DNA of 64,000 nucleotides, from contig CAWIYC010000002.1 in the NCBI GenBank assembly GCA_963840235.1, positions 248,001-312,000 of the forward strand, given 5' to 3'. Position numbers and translations under genes: made by a program. The notes below the pieces were generated by a model that was given only the letters and a program-made list of their open reading frames with translations, did not search any database and was not told the DNA's origin. Shown one piece after another: positions 45,112-53,717 of the stretch (position 1 is its first letter; each line of letters starts with the position of its first letter). The stretch is from JBBRHQ01 sp963840235 (GTDB lineage: Bacteria > Actinomycetota > Thermoleophilia > Solirubrobacterales > 70-9).

Positions 45112-46673
45112 CCGCGGCCCTGACCATGGCCGCTTTCGTCATCGGCGTCACCGGCGCCTGGTCGCCATGCGGTCTCTCGATGGTCGAGACGATCGGGCCC
45201 ACGGGTCACACCGGCGGCCGGCGGACGACGCTCGCGGCCCTCGCCAGCTTCGTCCCCGGGGCCCTGCTCGGCGGGGTCGCCACCTTCGGCGCGCTTGCTC
45301 TCGCCGGGTCGTTCCTGCACGGGGCCGGTGGCCGGCTCGCCTACGGCGGGGCCGCCGCCATCGCCCTGCTGGCGGCGCTCGCCGAGGCCAGGGGTGCGCG
45401 GATCGTCCCCCAGATCCGACGCCAGGTCCCCGAGCACTGGCGCCGGGTGATGCCGCTGCCGCTGGCGGCCTTTCTCTACGGGATCCTGCTCGGGCTGGGA
45501 TTCACGACCTTCGTCCTCAGTTTCGGCGTCTGGGCTCTGGCGGGGATCAGCCTCGCCCTCGGGGAACCCTCCACCGGAATCGCGATCGGGCTCGCCTTCG
45601 GCGCCGGCCGCGCCCTGCCGGTTGTCGCGATCGCCCCGGTCTGCGACCGGGGGGTCGGGATCCGGGTAACCGAACTGATGACCCAGCGCCCGGCGATCTA
45701 CCGTGGCTTCCGCGTCGGCGACGCCCTGGCCCTGGTCGCGGTCGCGGCGGCGGCGGCGGTGACGGCGCTTCCCGCAGGCGCGGCCGTCCGGACTGCAACC
45801 GGGGGCGGCCAGCCTTCTGCCTGGGGCGCCGACCTCGCCTACCAGCGGGCCGGTGGGCCGGGAATCCTCCGCAGAGGGGGCCGGAGCGTGCGGCTGCCGG
45901 GCAGCCTGCCCGCGGTCGGGGGGCCTTTCATCGCCCTGCGCCGCCACGGCGAAGTCGTCCTGCTGGGGCGCGACAGCCTGGCGGAGCGCGCCCGCTTCGG
46001 CGCGCCGCGGGTGGACGGGATCGCCGTTTCCGGCTCCTGGGTGGCCTACCGAAGCCGCAGTCACGGTCGCGACCTGATCAGGGTCCGAAGGATCTACCGG
46101 CGTGGCATCGCCCGCGCCCATGCGGTCGGCGGGGGCGGGATCGCCGGGCGAGCGCAGGCCGCCGCTTCGGCGGCCGGCATCGCCGTCGGGCCGGCCCGGG
46201 CCATTGCGAGGTCGCGTCGGCGGGGCGGGCTGAGCCGTCCCGCCCTCTTCCACAGCGCGCTTGTCTACTCGGAATCGAGCCGTCGCCTCAGCGCCGTGGT
46301 CGAACGCATTCTCGGTGCCCACCGCCGCAGGGTCCTGGTCTCGTCACGACGCTGGCTCGTCTCCGAGCCGTCGGTCTGGGGCCGCTCGTTCGCCTATGTG
46401 CGCAGCACCAACGATCGCCAGCAGCTGCGGGTCCGCCGCCGCGGCAGGCGGGGGAAGGGCAAGGTCGTCTTCGCCATGCCGGCGACCTCGTTCCGCGATC
46501 GCGACCACGAGCCCGGGCACGATCGCCTGCCCACGCGACTGCCGAAACCCGACCGGCGCCGCAGCAACTGGAACCTGATTGCGACCGCGATCGCTCCCGG
46601 CAGGGTCTATGCGACCCTGCTGCGCGAGGGGGCGGCGGGCGTGCGGGCGAAGATCATCAGGACCGGCCGCTGA
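45105..46673 (+). CDS. CcdA/MauF-like membrane protein fused to propeller-like domain
   Basis: 522 residues, overlapping the previous gene by 7 bases. About six membrane helices in residues 1-225, with a Cys in GAWSPCGLSM (helix 1) and another in IAPVCDRGVG (residue 180 region), placed like the redox pair of CcdA/DsbD; MauF is a comparable membrane protein. Residues 226-522 are extracytoplasmic, basic, with recurring blades such as VDGIAVSGSWVAYRSRS and EPSVWGRSFAYVRS, suggesting a beta-propeller. The fusion is not one I recognise. Confidence 0.55.
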   Translation: MLTAALTMAAFVIGVTGAWSPCGLSMVETIGPTGHTGGRRTTLAALASFVPGALLGGVATFGALALAGSFLHGAGGRLAYGGAAAIALLAALAEARGARIVPQIRRQVPEHWRRVMPLPLAAFLYGILLGLGFTTFVLSFGVWALAGISLALGEPSTGIAIGLAFGAGRALPVVAIAPVCDRGVGIRVTELMTQRPAIYRGFRVGDALALVAVAAAAAVTALPAGAAVRTATGGGQPSAWGADLAYQRAGGPGILRRGGRSVRLPGSLPAVGGPFIALRRHGEVVLLGRDSLAERARFGAPRVDGIAVSGSWVAYRSRSHGRDLIRVRRIYRRGIARAHAVGGGGIAGRAQAAASAAGIAVGPARAIARSRRRGGLSRPALFHSALVYSESSRRLSAVVERILGAHRRRVLVSSRRWLVSEPSVWGRSFAYVRSTNDRQQLRVRRRGRRGKGKVVFAMPATSFRDRDHEPGHDRLPTRLPKPDRRRSNWNLIATAIAPGRVYATLLREGAAGVRAKIIRTGR

Positions 46674-46674
46674 G

Positions 46675-47286
46675 TCAGGGTGGCGTCAGCGCGGTGATCG
46701 GCACCTCCCGGGCTCCGATCGCGCGGTAGAAGGTCGCGCTCGGCTTGGCGATCAGCCAGTGCTCTCCGGCCCTGCGCAGGTAGACGACGTCGTCCTCGAT
46801 CGAGGGTTCACGCGACCCGGCAAAGCGGTGCACGACGGTCCCGGTGAAGCGGGCGAGGCCGCCGCCCTCGATGGTCACCACCGTGTCCGCGTCGACCAGC
46901 TTGGTGCGGAGCCAGCGTGGCGACCCCTTCGGGCTCGGATGCCCGACCGAGGCCGTCAGCGAGGCCGCGCAGGAACGCCGCCTGACCGGGATCTGGACGC
47001 CGTCCAGGGCCCCCGGGGCGAGGAGTGAGCAGAGGGCGGCGCCGTCGCCGGCGTTGAGCGCGTCCACGTAGCGGTGCACGGCGGCTTCGATCCCGGTCCG
47101 GTCCGAGGGCGCGGCCACGGTGGTGCCGGCGGGTCCCCGACCGCTGTCGCCGCCGTTCCCGGGACTGCCTGCGCCCTCCCCCGTGATCGCGGAGCCCTCG
47201 CCCCCGGGACCGGCGGAGGTGGCGCCCCGCGAGGCGCCGCCACCGCGGTCCCCCCCGCAGCCGCCGAGCCAGAGTGCCACGGCCAC
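46675..47286 (-). CDS. Putative lipoprotein with NTF2-like domain
   Basis: 203 residues from GTG 47286. Lipobox LGGC lies only nine residues in, after a short hydrophobic run, so the annotated start may be late, yet no other usual start codon exists upstream in frame before the neighbour's stop. A Gly/Ser-rich linker to about residue 60 is followed by an NTF2-like domain (AVHRYVDALNAGDGAALCSLL; closing EDDVVYLRRAGEHWLIAKP). Two Cys in the domain (LCSLL, SCAAS). Function unknown; convergent with the propeller fusion. Confidence 0.65.
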   Translation of the reverse strand: MAVALWLGGCGGDRGGGASRGATSAGPGGEGSAITGEGAGSPGNGGDSGRGPAGTTVAAPSDRTGIEAAVHRYVDALNAGDGAALCSLLAPGALDGVQIPVRRRSCAASLTASVGHPSPKGSPRWLRTKLVDADTVVTIEGGGLARFTGTVVHRFAGSREPSIEDDVVYLRRAGEHWLIAKPSATFYRAIGAREVPITALTPP

Positions 47287-47338
47287 GGCGACTGGAGCGG
47301 CGGCGCGAAGATGGATCGGTCGGCTTCCCCGCAGGTAC

Positions 47339-48580
47339 TTACTCCGGGGGCTCGAGCGCTCCCGGCCCCATCGGCTGCGCGTGCCACTCGTGTGGCAGCG
47401 CCACCTCGACCTCGAGCGGCACGATCGGTGGCTCCAGCTCCTCCTTCATCACCCCACCGGCCAGATATGGGGCGAGGTAGCGGCCGCTGACCTTCTGCGG
47501 CGGCCACCAGAGATAGTCGCTCGAGACCGCGCCCTCGCCGGCGCCGCCGGTGAGCGAGTGGCTGATGCTGAGCGACTCGTCCCCGGTCAGCAGCATGCCC
47601 CGCAGGATGGGGTGGAAGGGCCTCGGCTCGACCTCGGCGCCGAGGCGGGCGGCGATGTCCTCAGCCGCCGCGTCGGCCTGCTGGGTTCCGAGCCCGCCCT
47701 GCTTGATCGGGAAGTTGGTGCCATCGCCCGCGGCGTAGAGGTCGGGAGCCCCCTTGATCCGGGCGTGGTCGTCGATCGGGATGAAGCCGTATTCGTCCGC
47801 GGGCAGCCCTGCGATCGCCGGACCCTCCAGCAGGGGCAGGGAGACGACGTGGGCGACCTCGAGCCGCTCGCCGCCGGGCTGAAGCGTCAGCGCCCCGTCG
47901 CCGTCCTCTGCCGCCCGGGTCGAGGTCCTGATTTCGATCCTGCGGGCGGCGAGAATCTCCGAGACGGCCTCCGAGGCCGCTGTGCCGAAGGCGATCAGGG
48001 GCGCCTCCTCGGGGGTGATCACGACAAGCTCCAATTTCAGCAGCCCCGACTCGCGCGCACGCCGCTGGGTCATCAGCGCCAGCTCGTAGATCGGCAGCGG
48101 CCAGGCTCCGCTCGGCGGCACCACGAACGCCACCTTCGCCGGCGCTTCGGGGTCGAGGTCGGTGAGGAGGTCCGCCAGCGCCAGCCGGTCCCCGGAGACG
48201 TCGAGGGTGATCGCGCTCTCGAAGGCGGGGCGGATGACCCCGCCGACGCAGATCACCCCGACGTCGTAGCCGATCGCCGAGCCGTCGTCGAGATGGGCGA
48301 TGTGCCCCTCCGCGTCGATCCGCTCGATCCCGTGCTGGACGAAGCGGGCTCCGAAATCCTCGGCGATCGGCGCCAACTCGCGATGCTCGGCCACCTCCGA
48401 GGTGAAGGGATCCTCGACGACCAACGGCTTGTAGACGAAGTCCGGGCGGGGGGCGACCATCGTCAGCTGCACGCGGTCGCCGGCGAGGTGGCGCAGGGCT
48501 ATCAGGGCTTCGAGGCCGGCGATGCCGCCGCCGGCTATCAGAACCCGGGCACGATCATTGTCGCCGTTGCCTTGCTTCAT
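47339..48580 (-). CDS. FAD-dependent pyridine-nucleotide oxidoreductase (NDH-2/SQR-like)
   Basis: 413 residues from ATG 48580 (an ATG at 48601 would add 7). GAGAG-type FAD site VLIAGGGIAGLEALIAL, second half APDLYAAGDGTNFPIKQGG and the adjacent QQADAAAEDIAARL. Layout as in sulfide:quinone reductase and type II NADH dehydrogenase, but the catalytic Cys pair of SQR is missing (only one Cys, in VICVGGV), favouring an NDH-2-like or unassigned oxidoreductase. Divergent from the trehalose synthase. Confidence 0.8.
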   Translation of the reverse strand: MKQGNGDNDRARVLIAGGGIAGLEALIALRHLAGDRVQLTMVAPRPDFVYKPLVVEDPFTSEVAEHRELAPIAEDFGARFVQHGIERIDAEGHIAHLDDGSAIGYDVGVICVGGVIRPAFESAITLDVSGDRLALADLLTDLDPEAPAKVAFVVPPSGAWPLPIYELALMTQRRARESGLLKLELVVITPEEAPLIAFGTAASEAVSEILAARRIEIRTSTRAAEDGDGALTLQPGGERLEVAHVVSLPLLEGPAIAGLPADEYGFIPIDDHARIKGAPDLYAAGDGTNFPIKQGGLGTQQADAAAEDIAARLGAEVEPRPFHPILRGMLLTGDESLSISHSLTGGAGEGAVSSDYLWWPPQKVSGRYLAPYLAGGVMKEELEPPIVPLEVEVALPHEWHAQPMGPGALEPPE

Positions 48581-48643
48581 CGCTTCCCAATCATCCCCCA
48601 TCTCGACATGCCGCCTGGTAATGAGGCAAATTAGTGGGCAAGG

Positions 48644-50059
48644 ATGGCTGGACTCGTCCAGGTCGAGGTCGCACCGGAGCCGCTCGAGCGGTTTCGCGAT
48701 CTGCTCGGAGACGACTACGCGGAGGTCGAGGCGGGGGCGGCGCAGGCCCGCGATTTGTTCGCCGGCAGGGTCATCTGGCAGGTCAACTCGACGGCCCGCG
48801 GTGGGGGCGTGGCGGAGATGCTGCGTACGCATCTCGCCTACGTGCGGGCGGTCGGAATCGACGTGCGCTGGGTCCTGGCCGGCAGCGGCGCCGACTTCTT
48901 CGCCGTCACCAAGCGGATCCACAACAACCTCCACGGCTCCGACGGGGACGGCGGCGACCTGGGGCCGCCCGAGCGGGAGGCCTATGAAGCGGGTCTGAAG
49001 ACGACCGCGGCCGAGCTGGCGCGGGTGGTCCGGCCCGGCGACGTCGCCTTCCTCCACGATCCCCAGACACTCGGCCTGATCGGACCGATGCGCGAGGTGG
49101 GAGCCCACGTGGTCTGGCGTTGCCACGTCGGCGTCGATCAACCGAACGACATCGTCAGGCGGGCGTGGCGGTTTCTTCACCCCTACGCGAGCGAGGCTCA
49201 CGCCTACATCTTCTCCCGCGGGCAGTACGTCTGGGACGACCTCGACCCAGACAAGGTGACGATCGTCCCGCCGTCGATCGATCCGTTCTCGCCAAAGAAC
49301 CAGGAACTGCCCGGAGAGGCGGTGGAGGCCATCCTCGGGGTCGCCGGAATCGGTCCCGACGGTCGTACCGGCCCCTCCGTGTTCAGGCGAAGCGATGACA
49401 CCCCTGGACGGGTCGACCGCCCCGGCGAGATGGTCCAGGACTCTCAGGTGCCCGCGGACGCGCCGCTGGTCTCGCAGGTCTCCCGCTGGGACAAGCTCAA
49501 GGACCCGGTCGGGCTGATCGACTGCTTCGCCGAGCACGTACCCGACCCGGCCGCGCACCTGCTGCTGGCGGGGCCCGACGTCAAAGCCGTCGCCGACGAC
49601 CCCGAGGGGGCCGAGGTCCTCGATCAGGTGATCGCCCGGCGAGCCGGGCTCGAACAGGTGGTGCGGTCGCGGGTCCACCTTGCGATGCTGCCCCTCGACG
49701 ACATCGAGGAGAACGCGGCGATCGTCAACGCTGTCCAGCGGCGCTCGCAGGTGATCGTGCAGAAGAGCCTCGCAGAGGGCTTCGGCCTGACCGTCTCGGA
49801 GGCGATGTGGAAGGGCACGCCCGTCGTCGCCAGCAGGATCGGGGGCATCCAGGATCAGATCGTCGACGGCGAGAGCGGGCTGATGCTCGAGCCCCACGAT
49901 CTTCCCGGCTTCGGGGCGGCCGTCACCTCCCTGCTCGACGACCCCGGCCGCGCCGCGCGGCTCGGACTCGCCGGGCGCGAGAGGGTGGCGGAGAAGTTCC
50001 TCGTCACCGGGCGCCTGCTGAGCTATTTCGAGGTTTTCCTTGGCCTGCTCTCCCGCTGA
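48644..50059 (+). CDS. Trehalose synthase, GT4 retaining glycosyltransferase (TreT-like)
   Basis: 471 residues; GGGCAAGG precedes the ATG. GT-B fold with VNSTARGGGVAEML at the acceptor side, WRCHVGVDQPN, and the GT4 donor motif LAEGFGLTVSEAMWKGTPVV containing the E-x7-E pair. Matches the TreT group making trehalose from NDP-glucose and glucose. Trehalose would serve as an osmoprotectant. A 60-residue insertion (about residues 220-280) after IDPFSPKNQ is also seen in TreT enzymes. Confidence 0.88.
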   Translation: MAGLVQVEVAPEPLERFRDLLGDDYAEVEAGAAQARDLFAGRVIWQVNSTARGGGVAEMLRTHLAYVRAVGIDVRWVLAGSGADFFAVTKRIHNNLHGSDGDGGDLGPPEREAYEAGLKTTAAELARVVRPGDVAFLHDPQTLGLIGPMREVGAHVVWRCHVGVDQPNDIVRRAWRFLHPYASEAHAYIFSRGQYVWDDLDPDKVTIVPPSIDPFSPKNQELPGEAVEAILGVAGIGPDGRTGPSVFRRSDDTPGRVDRPGEMVQDSQVPADAPLVSQVSRWDKLKDPVGLIDCFAEHVPDPAAHLLLAGPDVKAVADDPEGAEVLDQVIARRAGLEQVVRSRVHLAMLPLDDIEENAAIVNAVQRRSQVIVQKSLAEGFGLTVSEAMWKGTPVVASRIGGIQDQIVDGESGLMLEPHDLPGFGAAVTSLLDDPGRAARLGLAGRERVAEKFLVTGRLLSYFEVFLGLLSR

Positions 50060-50168
50060 GGCTGCGGTCGCGCCACGCGGATCGTGTGGCCCATCACCGA
50101 TGCCGGGGAGCCTTCCAGGCACGAGGCTGCACCGAATGACACCGGTTTCGAGACCTCTTGTCGCAACC

Positions 50169-50186
50169 TTTGCCCGATACTTACCG
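50169..50186 (+). promoter_or_regulatory. Direct-repeat box a (TTTGCCC-N4-CTTACCG)
   Basis: Two 7-base repeats with starts 11 bases apart, the spacing of OmpR/PhoB-type response regulator sites. Upstream of the exported protein gene at 50236. The rest of 50060-50235 holds an inverted repeat CTGTGG/CCACAG (50202-50220). Confidence 0.5.
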
Positions 50187-50235
50187 GGCGCGGCGCATGA
50201 TCTGTGGACCCATTCCACAGAGGAGTCGGATCCAG

Positions 50236-50538
50236 ATGAGCAAACAGAGAGCAAAGATCGCGACAATGGCCACGGTGGTCGGCCTCGGTGGGCTCGCCGG
50301 CGTGGCTCTCGCTTCCAATCCCGGGATCCCGGCCGGTTCGGCGCCGGCGTCCTCCGTCTCGGCGCCCGGAGCAGTCAGGTCGATAGTGACCGGCGCCAGT
50401 GGCGCGGCGCCCCCCTCGGCGACGGCCTCCAGCATCCCCGCCGGCCGTGTGGCCACGGCTCAGGCGCGCCGTCGCCCTGTGGTGACGCGGACCAGCGGAG
50501 GCGCCGGGACTTTCGGCGGCGAAGAGCGCGACGATTGA
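50236..50538 (+). CDS. Exported low-complexity protein, paralogue of the 54.6-kb protein
   Basis: 100 residues. GAGGAG precedes the ATG. Signal-like N-terminus KIATMATVVGLGGLAGVAL, then an Ala/Ser/Gly/Pro-rich chain ending VVTRTSGGAGTFGGEE. The first 25 residues align with those of the protein at 54569 (IATSATLVGLGGLAGVAM) and both have a TRTSG segment. Exported, function unknown; preceded by box a and followed by DUF5661 and heme-protein genes. Confidence 0.65.
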   Translation: MSKQRAKIATMATVVGLGGLAGVALASNPGIPAGSAPASSVSAPGAVRSIVTGASGAAPPSATASSIPAGRVATAQARRRPVVTRTSGGAGTFGGEERDD

Positions 50539-50551
50539 TCGGCGGGCCGGC

Positions 50552-50818
50552 ATGAGCTTCACGTCCGAGCAGGCGCGCCGCTGGGGCGAGGAGATCGGAA
50601 TCGAGTGGGAGTCGGCTCCCTTCGATGTCGAGCAGTTCCGCATCGGCATGGGCGTCGAGCTCGAGCACGGCACTCACGACGCGGCTACCAACGTCACCGG
50701 CGACGACCCGATCGTGACCGCCAAGATCGCACTCGCCCACCTGAACGAGTTCCCCGACTACTACACGCGACTCGAAGCGATGGAGGAAGAGGCAAAGAGG
50801 GATCACGGGATCGAATGA
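50552..50818 (+). CDS. DUF5661 family protein
   Basis: 88 residues, soluble. The pattern ARRWGEEIGIEWESAPFDVEQ, IGMGVELEHGTHD and KIALAHLNEFPDYYTRLE matches DUF5661. Many conserved His, Glu and Tyr suggest a metal site, but no function is established. Overlaps the next gene as ATGA. Confidence 0.75.
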   Translation: MSFTSEQARRWGEEIGIEWESAPFDVEQFRIGMGVELEHGTHDAATNVTGDDPIVTAKIALAHLNEFPDYYTRLEAMEEEAKRDHGIE

Positions 50819-51288
50819 TGCGGCGCTGGGGAGTGCGCCGCACCGTCCGCTACGTCCTGCTCGGAGCCCTAGGGCTCTTTCTGCTGATCCAGCTGGTCCC
50901 ATATGGACGGGACCACAGCAATCCCCCTGTCAGCAAGGCCGCCCGGTGGACCGATCCCAAGGGCGAGCAGCTCGCCCAGCAGTCGTGCTACGACTGCCAC
51001 AGCAACCTGACCAAGTGGCACTGGTACTCGAACATCGCCCCGATGTCGTGGCTGATCCAGCGCGACGTGGAGGAGGGGCGGAGCGCGCTCAACTTTTCCG
51101 AATGGAACCGGGGCCAGTCTGAACTGAGCGATCTGCTCGAGCAGGTGTCCGGTGGCGAGATGCCGCCCACCCAGTACACGCTGATCCACCCCTCCGCCGG
51201 CCTCTCCTCGACCGAGAAGTCACAGTTGGCCCACGCGCTCACGCAGCTCTATGCATCGGACCCGCCACCGATCGGCGGCGGCGGCTAG
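50815..51288 (+). CDS. Membrane-anchored heme-binding protein (Haem_bd-like)
   Basis: 157 residues from ATG 50815. One N-terminal membrane anchor (YVLLGALGLFLLIQLVPYG), then a heme c motif CYDCH and downstream WYSNIAPMSWLIQRDV and GGEMPPTQYTLIHP, as in the Haem_bd domain family (PF14376). A Met (GEMPP) may be the second axial ligand. Probably a periplasmic electron carrier; fits the redox operon at 54.6-58.7 kb. Confidence 0.82.
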   Translation: MMRRWGVRRTVRYVLLGALGLFLLIQLVPYGRDHSNPPVSKAARWTDPKGEQLAQQSCYDCHSNLTKWHWYSNIAPMSWLIQRDVEEGRSALNFSEWNRGQSELSDLLEQVSGGEMPPTQYTLIHPSAGLSSTEKSQLAHALTQLYASDPPPIGGGG

Positions 51289-51709
51289 GCCCCCGGGGCC
51301 GGACGGGACCAGGGGGATCCGGGTCCGCCCCGTCCCCCTCTATCAGGCGCATTCGCGGGCGGGAGGCCCGCTGACTTGAGGCCGCCGGACGATGCGCTCC
51401 GGTTTCGTTCGCGACGCGGTCGTCGACCCAGCTCAGGATGCCCTCTCTCGAGAGGCGGAACCCCGCCGGAGGAAGGGACGCGAGGATGCCCTCGGCGAAG
51501 CCTGCGCCCAGGCGTCCCGCGATCTCCTCGTTGCTTGTGGCATGCAGCAGGAGCGCCCGGGCGATCCCGGTGTCGTCGTTGCTGCGCCAGCCGAGGCCGC
51601 AGGCAGCCTCCCGTTCGCCGATGATCAGAGGGTGGGAGAGATTCCCCACCTCGACGAACACGGCCCTCCCGAACGCCGTCCACTTCCCGACATAGTTGAT
51701 CTCGTCCAT
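51239..51709 (-). CDS. DUF6166-like protein
   Basis: 156 residues. Short strands INYVGKWTAFGRAVFVEVG, then ARALLLHAT, FAEGILASLPPAGFRLSREGI and SWVDDRV match the general DUF6166 layout. The last 55 residues are Arg/Pro-rich and disordered and overlap the 3' end of the heme-protein gene by 50 bases. GAAGGCGG before the ATG is a weak ribosome-binding site. Box d lies 80 bases upstream. Confidence 0.6.
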   Translation of the reverse strand: MDEINYVGKWTAFGRAVFVEVGNLSHPLIIGEREAACGLGWRSNDDTGIARALLLHATSNEEIAGRLGAGFAEGILASLPPAGFRLSREGILSWVDDRVANETGAHRPAASSQRASRPRMRLIEGDGADPDPPGPVRPRGPSRRRRSVAGPMHRAA

Positions 51710-51788
51710 CTCGAACCGCCTTCGGTTTCAGCACGAATGCCGTTTCCCGCGATTAGAGCAGTGCCACGCACAAGGGCCGGCATCGAGA

Positions 51789-51806
51789 TCGGAAAGAGCC
51801 GGTGAA
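51789..51806 (-). promoter_or_regulatory. Direct-repeat box d (TTCACCG-N4-TTTCCGA)
   Basis: Minus-strand repeats start 11 bases apart; shares the core CCGGCTCTTT with box c. About 30 bases downstream TCTAAT (51752-51757) could be the -10 of the DUF6166-like gene. Confidence 0.45.
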
Positions 51807-51836
51807 GCTTTCGGACATCGCCGCGGCCGGCGCCGC

Positions 51837-52250
51837 TCAATCGTCCCCGCCGCCGGAGTGGTCGGAGCCACCGCCCGGGTGCGAGGCGGAATCGTCGCCT
51901 GAGCTGGCCGGCGGTGAGCTGGCCGGCGGGGTGGCCGGTGGAGGCGCCGGGGCTGACGGTGTAGACGGGGTCGACGGCGCAATCGGCGTCGCCGGCGGCG
52001 TCTGCTGCACCCGGGCTTGGTTCCGGTGATGCCGGCGGTGATGGCGCCGCAGGCGCCGCAACTGGGAGGCGGGGCTTGCAGGCGCCGGCGAGGCGGCCTT
52101 CGGGACCAGCTCGTCTCCGGCCGAGATCGGCTCCGAGGCCAGCCCGATCTGCTGGCTCGAGAGGCGGCTGGCTGCGACCGAGACGGCTGCCGCCACGACT
52201 ATCCCGAGCAGCGCGAACCCAAACCACCGGATCCACCCGGGCGGGCTCAC
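51837..52250 (-). CDS. Single-pass membrane protein with Pro/Ala- and His-rich tail
   Basis: 137 residues from GTG 52250 with GGAGGAGGGGGAG upstream. N-terminal anchor (WFGFALLGIVVAAAVSVAAS), then a basic His/Arg cluster RRHHRRHHR, a Pro/Ala/Ser linker and an acidic Gly/His end GGGSDHSGGGDD. No family recognised; likely extracytoplasmic, possibly metal-binding. Box c lies 52 bases upstream. Confidence 0.6.
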   Translation of the reverse strand: MSPPGWIRWFGFALLGIVVAAAVSVAASRLSSQQIGLASEPISAGDELVPKAASPAPASPASQLRRLRRHHRRHHRNQARVQQTPPATPIAPSTPSTPSAPAPPPATPPASSPPASSGDDSASHPGGGSDHSGGGDD

Positions 52251-52301
52251 CTCCCCCTCCTCCGATCGAATCGAATCACGGTCGGGACGATAGGCAGGCG
52301 A

Positions 52302-52319
52302 CCGTAAAGAGCCGGCAAA
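52302..52319 (-). promoter_or_regulatory. Direct-repeat box c (TTTGCCG-N4-TTTACGG)
   Basis: Minus-strand repeats with starts 11 bases apart, in the 78-base gap between the histidine kinase gene and the membrane protein gene at 52250. Confidence 0.55.
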
Positions 52320-52328
52320 GTCATCCCC

Positions 52329-53717
52329 TCAATCGCGGGCCTGGCGCTCAGGGTCGAGCATGATCGTGGCCTCCAGCCCGCCGCCGGCGCGGTTCACGAG
52401 CCTGACGTCGCCGCCCCACTCGCGGGCCAGCTCACGGGCGATCGCCAACCCGAGCCCGGTCCCGCCCGAGACGCGGCGGCCCGCGCTCCCGCGCCTGAAG
52501 CGCTCGAACACCCCCTCCTCCTCGCCCGGCTCGAGGCCGGGACCCTGATCAAGGACGGTGACCCGGTCGGGGCCTGCGCTGAGGGTCACGGTCGAGCCGG
52601 CCCCCGAGTAGGTGATCGCGTTCTCGACCAGGGCGTCAATGGCGCGGTCGAGGTCCCCGCGTGTGCAGAGGGGCCGGCCGGGCCGCCCGTTGAAATCCGT
52701 CACCAGGTCGATCCGCTGTTCGGCGGCAGTGCTCTGCCATCTCTCGCCGGCCCGCCCGACTGCCTCGCCCAGGTCCATCGGCTCCCCGGGCAGCTCGCGC
52801 TCGCCGGCGCGGCTGAGGATCAGCAGCTCGTCCACCATGCCGGAAAGCCGGTCGATCTCCCGCATTCCGGCGTCGAGCTCGGAGGCCGCCGGATCGTCGT
52901 TCCCGACCCGATCCCGGAGCCCCTCCAGTCGCAACCGCAGCCCGGTCAGCGGCGTCCTCAGCTGGTGCGAGGCGTCGGCGACGAAATCCTCCTGAACCCG
53001 CAGTAGCCGCTTGATCCGCCGGGTCATCTCGTTGAACGTCCTCGCCAACGATCGCTGCTCGGAGCTTCCCTCGACCTCGACCGTCGCGTCGAGGTTGCCG
53101 TGGGCGACGGCCCTCGCGGCATCGTCCAGCTTGCGGATCGGCCGTGCCACCTGTTGGGCTATGAGCGCGCCGGCCGCCATCCCCAGCACCAGCACCACCG
53201 CGGCCAGCAGGGCAAGGTCGAGGGTCGACGTCTTCACGGCCCGGTGAACCGCGGCGACGCTCTGGGTGATGCGCACGGCACCGACCGGGCGACCGCTGCG
53301 GATGACCGGGACGGCGGTGGCCAGGATCTCCGCCCCGAGAGTGTCGCTGTGGCGCTGGACCTGCTCGCTGCTGCCGCGCAGGGCGGTTGCGACCTCCGGC
53401 CTGCCGCTGTAATCGCTTCCCAGTGGGGCGCCCGAGGCGCTGTCGGCGAGCAGGGCGCCGTTGCGGTTGACCACTATCACCCTTCCCCTGACCGTGCTCG
53501 CGGAGATCCCGACGAGGCGGTCAAGGTTCCGCCTCTGGGCGGGGGCGAGTAGTTCGGCGGAGGTGGCTGCGACGACGTCGGCCTGGCTCTGGGCCTGGCC
53601 ACGGACCTCCGAGTCCACCCGGTCGCGAAGGCTGATCGCGAGCGGCACTCCGAGGGCGATCAGCGCGAGCAGGAGGACGTAGGCCAGCGCCAGCAGGAGG
53701 GTGGCCCGGAGGCTTAC
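52329..53717 (-). CDS. Sensor histidine kinase
   Basis: About 463 codons; the 5' end is unsettled because no ATG, GTG or TTG occurs in frame between the domain start and codons deep inside the response regulator gene (first at 53870). TM1 (TLLLALAYVLLLALIALG), an extracytoplasmic sensor of about 130 residues, TM2, HAMP (ARPIRKLDDAARAVAHG), HisKA with the phosphorylated His in ADASHQLRTPLTGL, and HATPase (VENAITYSG, DQGPGLEPG, GGTGLGLAIA). Partner of the response regulator immediately upstream, which its frame overlaps. Confidence 0.9.
   Translation of the reverse strand, partial: VSLRATLLLALAYVLLLALIALGVPLAISLRDRVDSEVRGQAQSQADVVAATSAELLAPAQRRNLDRLVGISASTVRGRVIVVNRNGALLADSASGAPLGSDYSGRPEVATALRGSSEQVQRHSDTLGAEILATAVPVIRSGRPVGAVRITQSVAAVHRAVKTSTLDLALLAAVVLVLGMAAGALIAQQVARPIRKLDDAARAVAHGNLDATVEVEGSSEQRSLARTFNEMTRRIKRLLRVQEDFVADASHQLRTPLTGLRLRLEGLRDRVGNDDPAASELDAGMREIDRLSGMVDELLILSRAGERELPGEPMDLGEAVGRAGERWQSTAAEQRIDLVTDFNGRPGRPLCTRGDLDRAIDALVENAITYSGAGSTVTLSAGPDRVTVLDQGPGLEPGEEEGVFERFRRGSAGRRVSGGTGLGLAIARELAREWGGDVRLVNRAGGGLEATIMLDPERQARD

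Noticed and set aside
47339..50266. 975-codon minus-strand frame extending the FAD oxidoreductase gene
   Set aside because: Everything upstream of about 48601 is antisense to the trehalose synthase gene, which has clear GT4 motifs; the oxidoreductase start at 48580 fits the FAD-binding N-terminus.
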